From: Pseudomonas sp. R84
Lineage (GTDB): Bacteria > Pseudomonadota > Gammaproteobacteria > Pseudomonadales > Pseudomonadaceae
Direction: 5' to 3'
Assembly: GCF_009834515.1 (NCBI RefSeq)
Contig: NZ_CP019426.1
Location: 6,279,501-6,343,500, forward strand
DNA: 64,000 nucleotides
How positions within the stretch are numbered: the first letter of the stretch is position 1; each line of letters opens with the position of its first letter. The position numbers and the translations under genes were made by a program. Below the pieces are notes generated by a model. It was not told the DNA's origin. It worked only from the letters and a program-made list of their open reading frames with translations, and ran no database searches. This document shows positions 59,238 through 64,000 of this stretch, one piece after another.

Positions 59238-61142
59238 ATGACCTTATCATCGCGCAGAATCCGTCCGGAGGATTGGCAACCTGTAGGAGTAAGGTCACTC
59301 GAGGCAAACGCATTGGAGGTCGTGCGCTCACACGAAAACCGTTCCGTGATTGCAGGTCCTGGCGCGGGTAAAACGGAGTTGCTCGCACAGCGCGCCGCCT
59401 ACTTATTGCAAACCGGGGCGTCATCTTCGCCAAGACGTATTCTCGCGATAAGTTTCAAACGCGATGCAGCCTCTAATCTCGCGACTCGCGTGCGAAAACG
59501 CTGCCATCCTGACCATGCGAGCCGCCTGGACTCAATGACGTTTGACGCGTTTGCTAAGAGTTTGGTCGACCGTTTTGGCCAGTCACTGCCCGAATATTGG
59601 CGACCGCGCCCCGATTACGAAATGACTAGCTACTACGAGCGTGACTATAAGGACTTTCTTTACCAGGAGGTGGGCTTACCACCTGCGGGAATTGGCACAA
59701 GAGCTGACCTACGTGCAATTGGGCCAAAAACTTTTGAGCGCGTGTACCTGCTCGGTCAACTGCTGCCAATAAACACATGGTCATGCCCTTCCGTAGGCCA
59801 GTGGGCTGCGGATCGGTTCTGGCAGTCATCATTGCACGGAGGGGCCAAAAGCGTTCTGTCCTTCCCGATGATAGGCAGGCTCGCGGAGTTTCTGTTGCGC
59901 CTGAATCCCATGGCGCAGGAAGCGCTCCGACTTACCTATTCGCACTTGTTCATGGACGAGTTTCAAGACACAACACAGGTTCAATACGATCTTGTGAGCA
60001 CAATTTTCCGCGGGACGAGCACTGTAATTACCGCTGTCGGCGACAACAAACAGCAAATCATGCGCTGGGCGATGGCAATGGATGACCCATTCTCCGAATT
60101 CGACGCAGATTTCGACGCCGAGCGGACATCTCTCTATAACAACTACCGTTCCTCTCCCGATCTGGTAAGAATTCAGCACGTGTTAGCTCAGGCATTGGAT
60201 GCGAAAGCTGTCGCACCCATTTCTCAGACAGTGGGCACGATAATCGGAGAAAGCTGCTCTATCTTCGACTTTCCGAGCCCGCAAAAAGAAGCACGCGGTC
60301 TAGCTGCATCTATCGCATCAAATATCGCTGCGGGCAAGCTTACACCACGAGATTTCGTTCTCCTTGTTCGCCAAAAAGCAGGAGATTATGCCGAGCTTTT
60401 ACAGCCAGCTTTTGGTGCCCAAGGACTGAGCTTACGAAACGAGGCTGGGGTGATCGGTACAATAATGCTGCAGGAGTTACTTGTCGAAGACGTTTCGATA
60501 CTTATGGTTTCGTTACTGCGCTTGGCCATGACACCTCGGGCAGGACGCTATTGGAGCGAATGCCAAAGCGAGATGGCAGCGCTTAGAGGTGTCGCATCCG
60601 ACGACGAAATCGGACACGCCAAACTCTCACGCGAATTGGACGCGTATGCGATATGGCTTGGCGAAAACCGATCAATACCTCCAACAACAACGCAAGCTGC
60701 GCGAGCGCTCCTTGATGAGATTCTGAACTTCATTGGGCTTGAACACCTCAAGAGTCGCCACCAAACTTACGCGCAGGGAGAATGGCTCGAAAAAGTCATT
60801 GATTCAGCGGCGACCCATTTATACACCTCATCCATTCAATGCGGAGATTGGATCTCAACACTTGATACTTACGAAGGCGTCAATGCTATTCCTCTGATGA
60901 CCATTCACAAAAGCAAAGGACTCGAGTATCACACTGTCATCTTCATTGGCCTTGATGATGGTGCCTGGTGGAGCTTTTCTAACGATGAAATCGAAGCTAC
61001 CGCTGGTTTTTTCGTCGCGTTCACCCGTGCTAAGCAGCGTGTGGTTTTCACATACTGCGCCACTCGCGGAGATCGTACAAAAATTGCAACCCTGTATAAC
61101 TTACTTAGGGAAGCGGGTGTCCAAATAACAGAGGCAATCTAG
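59238..61142 (+). CDS. gajB: Gabija-like GajB, UvrD/Rep-family helicase
   Basis: A 634-residue superfamily 1 helicase. Motifs in order are Walker A AGPGAGKT (39-46), Ia ILAISFKRDAASNLATRV, Walker B FMDEFQDTTQ (Asp240, Glu241), III AVGDNKQQIMRW, IV NNYRSSPDL, V TIHKSKGLEYHTVIFIGLDD and VI FVAFTRAKQRVVF, so all are intact. In Gabija, GajB senses DNA ends or consumes ATP and activates GajA. It lies 2 bases after gajA and must be co-translated. At 634 residues it is longer than the B. cereus GajB (494). Codon and GC content are lower than in the core genes. Confidence 0.85.
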   Translation: MTLSSRRIRPEDWQPVGVRSLEANALEVVRSHENRSVIAGPGAGKTELLAQRAAYLLQTGASSSPRRILAISFKRDAASNLATRVRKRCHPDHASRLDSMTFDAFAKSLVDRFGQSLPEYWRPRPDYEMTSYYERDYKDFLYQEVGLPPAGIGTRADLRAIGPKTFERVYLLGQLLPINTWSCPSVGQWAADRFWQSSLHGGAKSVLSFPMIGRLAEFLLRLNPMAQEALRLTYSHLFMDEFQDTTQVQYDLVSTIFRGTSTVITAVGDNKQQIMRWAMAMDDPFSEFDADFDAERTSLYNNYRSSPDLVRIQHVLAQALDAKAVAPISQTVGTIIGESCSIFDFPSPQKEARGLAASIASNIAAGKLTPRDFVLLVRQKAGDYAELLQPAFGAQGLSLRNEAGVIGTIMLQELLVEDVSILMVSLLRLAMTPRAGRYWSECQSEMAALRGVASDDEIGHAKLSRELDAYAIWLGENRSIPPTTTQAARALLDEILNFIGLEHLKSRHQTYAQGEWLEKVIDSAATHLYTSSIQCGDWISTLDTYEGVNAIPLMTIHKSKGLEYHTVIFIGLDDGAWWSFSNDEIEATAGFFVAFTRAKQRVVFTYCATRGDRTKIATLYNLLREAGVQITEAI

Positions 61143-61328
61143 CTGTTCGGAAGAGCGCGCAATGGCTTAAAAATTTGTGAGCTTTGAGCAAGTTTCTACT
61201 TGTCAGCGTTGATGCTTGCATGCATTTTTGATATGAAGAAGGTCAAGGGGACTGACAAAGGATTCAATCTCTACGCACGAGCCTTCCGTTACCAATTTTC
61301 AACATCCAATGATCAAAAGGAGCGACTT

Positions 61329-61643
61329 ATGCTGCACGTAATGCTGACTCTCGATTTGTCTCAAGCTGAGCCAGAGCGCAATGATTTCTACAAACACCTT
61401 CTAGAGCTTGGGTGGGAAAAGTTTAGCGACGTCGATACAGTATGGCGGCGAGAGTTTCCAGGTAGGCCTACCGATGACACGACCGCATGCGGCACAGCAG
61501 GCGACATTGGAGAAGAGCTGACGGCAGCGGCGGAAAGGTTTCGGCCGAAACAGATCAGCTACGTGGCACAAATAGGAAACCATCCCGCTTACGCTAGGGT
61601 GGTGAGGAATGAAACGAATAGATACGCCGTTTACGAGGCATGA
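61329..61643 (+). CDS. Small protein downstream of the gaj genes
   Basis: A 104-residue protein that I do not recognise with certainty. It starts at ATG 61329 after AAGGAG, 186 bp past gajB. The opening MLHVMLTLDLSQAEPERNDF, then FYKHLLELGWEKFSDVDTVW, looks like a ferredoxin-like fold of the Cas2/GhoS type. Open codons upstream to 61200 are not needed. Position suggests it is part of the defence module (an accessory or antitoxin-like factor), but this is inference. Confidence 0.5.
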   Translation: MLHVMLTLDLSQAEPERNDFYKHLLELGWEKFSDVDTVWRREFPGRPTDDTTACGTAGDIGEELTAAAERFRPKQISYVAQIGNHPAYARVVRNETNRYAVYEA

Positions 61644-61790
61644 ATCGCGCCGGATTTTCTCGACACTCTCCAGGCTCGCTGCTTAGCCCTTTTCAAATTC
61701 TACTGGTAATAGCTGATTGTTGATGCCGTGGCGTCGTTTTGGGTTGCAAAACATCTTGATTTATACGAGGTAGCCTACTCGCTAAGGCTG

Positions 61791-62033
61791 CTATTGGAGA
61801 ACGTAGACCCTGACACCGTCTGATACTTCTGTCGTTTTTGTTAAGCTCCCGCCAGTGTAGCCATGCTTCCTTAAAAAGTTCGTATCGTCACAGCTCCACT
61901 CTTCTATGATGGTGGAACTGATACCCACACCACACTGGTCTGTAACTCGACCATTATAATTCAGTTTCTCAATGATTTCTTTTAGCTCCTCAGTTTCAAG
62001 AGATTCAAGCCACTCAATATTTGTTTGCATCAT
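61791..62033 (-). CDS. Small unknown acidic protein
   Basis: An 80-residue protein (MMQTNIEWLESLETEELKEI), two cysteines, no recognised family. Start at 62033 or 62030 (two consecutive ATG). It is transcribed opposite to the gaj operon and lies in the same orientation as the minus-strand module at the right end. Confidence 0.4.
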   Translation of the reverse strand: MMQTNIEWLESLETEELKEIIEKLNYNGRVTDQCGVGISSTIIEEWSCDDTNFLRKHGYTGGSLTKTTEVSDGVRVYVLQ

Positions 62034-62299
62034 ATTATGAACATCCTGTTGGCTGGATCGAAGTCATACTCAACTTGCTGCCGTAACCTTAGCTGAAAAC
62101 CTGGGGCGGCACATGACTTACTGGCCGCTGCTGACCATTCGCCATCAACTGATCATCGCATTTTTTCTGATCGTTTGAGCTATCGCTCGATGGATGCCAA
62201 GGCGCACACCGATGAAGTGGTGTAAGCAGTATTGCCGAGGCGGGGTGCTTGCTGGTTAGCGCGGTAGGTAGCAAGTGCCAAACGCTTGGAACGTCCCTT
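62034..62299. other. Gene-free stretch
   Basis: No recognisable gene on either strand. A 61-codon minus-strand frame here has no family features and is probably chance. Confidence 0.5.
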
Positions 62300-62896
62300 T
62301 TAGGTAGGCAGGAGCTTCAGCTCCATCCTATCGATCAAAGCCATTTGAGCAGCCAACCGTGCTGCCTGATCTTCAAGCGAGAGTTCTTCTGAATTACCAA
62401 AGAAGTCTGTCGCGAAGATATCGGCATGAAAATCCATGGCTTCGCTCGCTGTGTCATACACCTTAAAGGCTTGACTACCACAGTCATAGAATACTTCTCG
62501 CGCATCGCCAGTCCTGACAATCGCAATGCCCGCCGCTTTTTTCTTGCCGCGCGCACCTTTGCCCCGACCAGTAAAGCTGGCCGCACAAAACTTCATGACG
62601 TGAGCTTCCCCGGACTCAACCTTACTCAACCGAGTAACTGACATCCCTTGTGCGTATGCATGAGCGACGGTGTCGGGAGAGAGGGTACCGTCTTCAAGCA
62701 AGTGATAAGGATGACAAGCGCAGGATGCTACCATCTCATCGTTAAGGACTACGCCTGGCGAATGAGTGGTAGTCGAATGTGTCTCTGCATTGCACTCTGT
62801 GCATGTCAGTACCTTAGAAAGCTTAGCGGCTGCCGCTTGGCTTCCCAGTGAACTAGCGAAGACCGCTTGGCAATTCGGACAAATGAGCTGTGACAT
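62300..62896 (-). CDS. Zinc-ribbon protein of unknown function
   Basis: A 198-residue protein with an N-terminal zinc ribbon made of CPNC (6-9) and CTEC (31-34) and a third Cys pair CACH near residue 60. The C-terminal part has a Gly/Lys-rich basic stretch (TGRGKGARGKKKAAGIAIVR), and nothing else recognisable. It is the last gene of a minus-strand set, and its start lies 44 bp inside the preceding gene, so translation is coupled. A nucleic-acid-binding role is possible but not shown. Confidence 0.6.
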   Translation of the reverse strand: MSQLICPNCQAVFASSLGSQAAAAKLSKVLTCTECNAETHSTTTHSPGVVLNDEMVASCACHPYHLLEDGTLSPDTVAHAYAQGMSVTRLSKVESGEAHVMKFCAASFTGRGKGARGKKKAAGIAIVRTGDAREVFYDCGSQAFKVYDTASEAMDFHADIFATDFFGNSEELSLEDQAARLAAQMALIDRMELKLLPT

Positions 62897-63629
62897 CTTC
62901 CCTGAAACTCTCAGTCAGAAAATTTTGTAGTTCTTGGGGTAACTGCCTTACAAAGCAGTTCATGGTGAGAATCGGTTTACGATTCACCAAGATAATAGCT
63001 GAGTATTGATCGCTCCCTTTGAATTTCAAAGTAGCAAATCGCGATTCATCTTTCCATATCACAGAAACCGCGCCGTTATTACTCAAAGTCAAACTTGGCC
63101 TTGAAATAGAAAGCCCACGAACCTGATTCAATAAAAGTCTAACAGCTTGTACAGTACAGGCATCAGCAGGCTGACCACCCATTCCGTCCCAATCAGACTC
63201 TTCATTTTCAAAATCATCCAGACGTACGAAAGCATTATCATAGTCAGGATAGTTGCGAGCCCCAACTATCTGAGCATCAATAAGCAAAGCCGAAATTTTG
63301 GATACTACAGATTCATGGCTGTATCGAGCCATCTTCAACATTACTTGAACACTTGGCTCTTCTGTCGGAAAAGATGGCCAGTCGTCCAAAAAACTTCTTG
63401 CCTTAGTCAAAAATGCCACGGCTTCCGACGGGACTGCGCCAAAAAAACCGCTACCTCCAGCGCACGGAAAAGATGGAAAAAATCGAGTGTTGGGAGCTCG
63501 TCCTTTAAAAGCTGAAACCAGCTCCAATTCCGAATGGTTGTAAAAACAATCACGCTCAATGTTGTCCTCTTTGGCCAATCGGACAAGGAGAGCTTGATTA
63601 ACAACAAAATCCTGAGTGCTAGGATGCAT
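62853..63629 (-). CDS. Unknown protein, middle gene of the minus-strand module
   Basis: A 258-residue protein from ATG 63629 (GAAGGTGAC upstream), with no recognised domain. Visible features are a conserved-looking DYDNAFVRLDDFENEESDWD segment around residue 140, a VRLLLNQVRGLSISRPSLTL region and a C-terminal strand-rich part (FATLKFKGSDQYSAIILVNR). It overlaps the upstream gene by 11 bp and the downstream zinc-ribbon gene by 44 bp. The DNA is AT-rich for Pseudomonas, suggesting recent transfer. Confidence 0.55.
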   Translation of the reverse strand: MHPSTQDFVVNQALLVRLAKEDNIERDCFYNHSELELVSAFKGRAPNTRFFPSFPCAGGSGFFGAVPSEAVAFLTKARSFLDDWPSFPTEEPSVQVMLKMARYSHESVVSKISALLIDAQIVGARNYPDYDNAFVRLDDFENEESDWDGMGGQPADACTVQAVRLLLNQVRGLSISRPSLTLSNNGAVSVIWKDESRFATLKFKGSDQYSAIILVNRKPILTMNCFVRQLPQELQNFLTESFREDVTAHLSELPSGLR

Positions 63630-64000
63630 AATTGTCACCTTCTGGCACTAAGCCGAAAAACTCCCTAGCATCTTCGCTCAGGAGAGAGGCAACTATCATT
63701 TTATTCTTCTCATGCAAATCATCATATGACTTGCGAAGTAGCTCAGCAGCTATCGGTGAAGGATCACCAAAAATCAAACGATGCAAACAGCTAATCACAA
63801 GCTTATCTTTATCGTTATTCACTGGAGAGTGTAACAAGTTAAAGGTTGTTTTAATCGCCGTACCATTAGCAAACGGCTCATAAAATGAATGCTCAAACCG
63901 CCAATATGAAGCACCCTTAAATATCGACATCGGTATCCAATCACTCTGATTATTCAATATCTCATCAAAGCGAAGCTCGCGATCGAATTTAAAACTTGTT
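63619..64000 (-). CDS. Unknown protein, C-terminal part only (runs off window)
   Basis: The frame stays open to the window edge, so only the last 126 or so residues are seen (up to LVPEGDNYAS). The closing segment SYDDLHEKNKMIVASLLSED and AREFFG, and an upstream strand FEHSFYEPFANGTAIKTTFN, resemble the C-terminus of TIGR04255-type proteins, but this match is weak. It is the first visible gene of the overlapping minus-strand module. A TTG at 63957 could be mistaken for its start. Confidence 0.55.
   Translation of the reverse strand, partial: TSFKFDRELRFDEILNNQSDWIPMSIFKGASYWRFEHSFYEPFANGTAIKTTFNLLHSPVNNDKDKLVISCLHRLIFGDPSPIAAELLRKSYDDLHEKNKMIVASLLSEDAREFFGLVPEGDNYAS

Larger units (their letters stand above)
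54932..64000. mobile_element. Putative Tn7-like element inserted in comM (far end beyond window)
   Basis: The left boundary is exact, in comM codon 283. The cargo visible here is gene fragments, a Gabija-like defence pair, small unknown genes and an AT-rich minus-strand module, all unlike the flanking core genome in gene density and, at the right, in base composition. comM is a known target of AbaR/Tn6022-type Tn7-like elements in Acinetobacter. No transposition gene is present in these 9 kb, so the tns/tni genes would have to lie past 64000. The extent is therefore an inference. Confidence 0.5.

Noticed and set aside
62089..62274. 61-codon minus-strand frame
   Set aside because: No ribosome site or recognisable motif. 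Probably chance.

Overview
The window is chromosomal DNA from a Pseudomonas of the fluorescens group. The evidence is conserved gene order: ubiD, rho, trxA, ppx/ppk, hemB, then algP, fklB-type PPIase, algQ, dsbB2, hemY, hemX, hemD, hemC, algR and argH, then cyaA, rnk, cyaY, lptM, lysA, dapF and xerC, then sutA, amtB, glnK, ubiK and comM. Supporting signs are high GC and many REP doublets of the 'gggagcgagcctgctcgcgaa' type between genes. No rRNA, tRNA or CRISPR array was seen.

Region 1 to 31 kb: the 5' part of ubiD, a membrane O-acyltransferase, rho and trxA. Next come a GntR/FadR-type regulator divergent from a four-gene polar amino acid ABC transporter, then ppx convergent with ppk, hemB, a DedA protein, elbB, a YaiI protein and an FTR1 iron permease fused to cytochrome c. 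A five-gene envelope cluster follows: two tandem paralogous lipoproteins, YcfL, LpoB-like and a CsgG-like protein. The stretch ends with a LysE exporter, a short MscS-type channel, the ABC-F protein YheS and the alginate-associated set algP, PPIase, algQ and dsbB2.

Region 31 to 52.4 kb is core: the haem operon (hemC-D-X-Y), algR, argH, the adenylate cyclase/frataxin area, the lptM-lysA-dapF-DUF484-xerC-HAD operon, sutA, yjbQ, the glnK-amtB nitrogen operon and ubiK. The algR partner kinase algZ (fimS) is only a scarred remnant. Its last codons still overlap algR by 4 bp, but the sensor and histidine region are gone.

Region 52.4 to 64 kb is accessory DNA. Between ubiK and comM lie a Bro-N antirepressor-like gene with a structured, P4-satellite-like leader, an orphan HigA-like antitoxin and a small unknown gene. 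comM (yifB) is cut after codon 282 by DNA that starts TGTGACAATTG and carries two 20-bp-spaced repeats, the layout of a Tn7-like transposon end. Inside the presumed element are broken gene fragments (an alpha/beta hydrolase and a TRAP-transporter DctP piece). Next is a two-gene system of OLD-family ATPase/Toprim nuclease plus UvrD-like helicase, i.e. a Gabija-like phage-defence pair (GajA/GajB), with a small tightly placed downstream gene. Last is an AT-rich, overlapping minus-strand gene set of unknown function that runs off the window end. The transposition genes and the other comM half, if present, lie beyond 64 kb.
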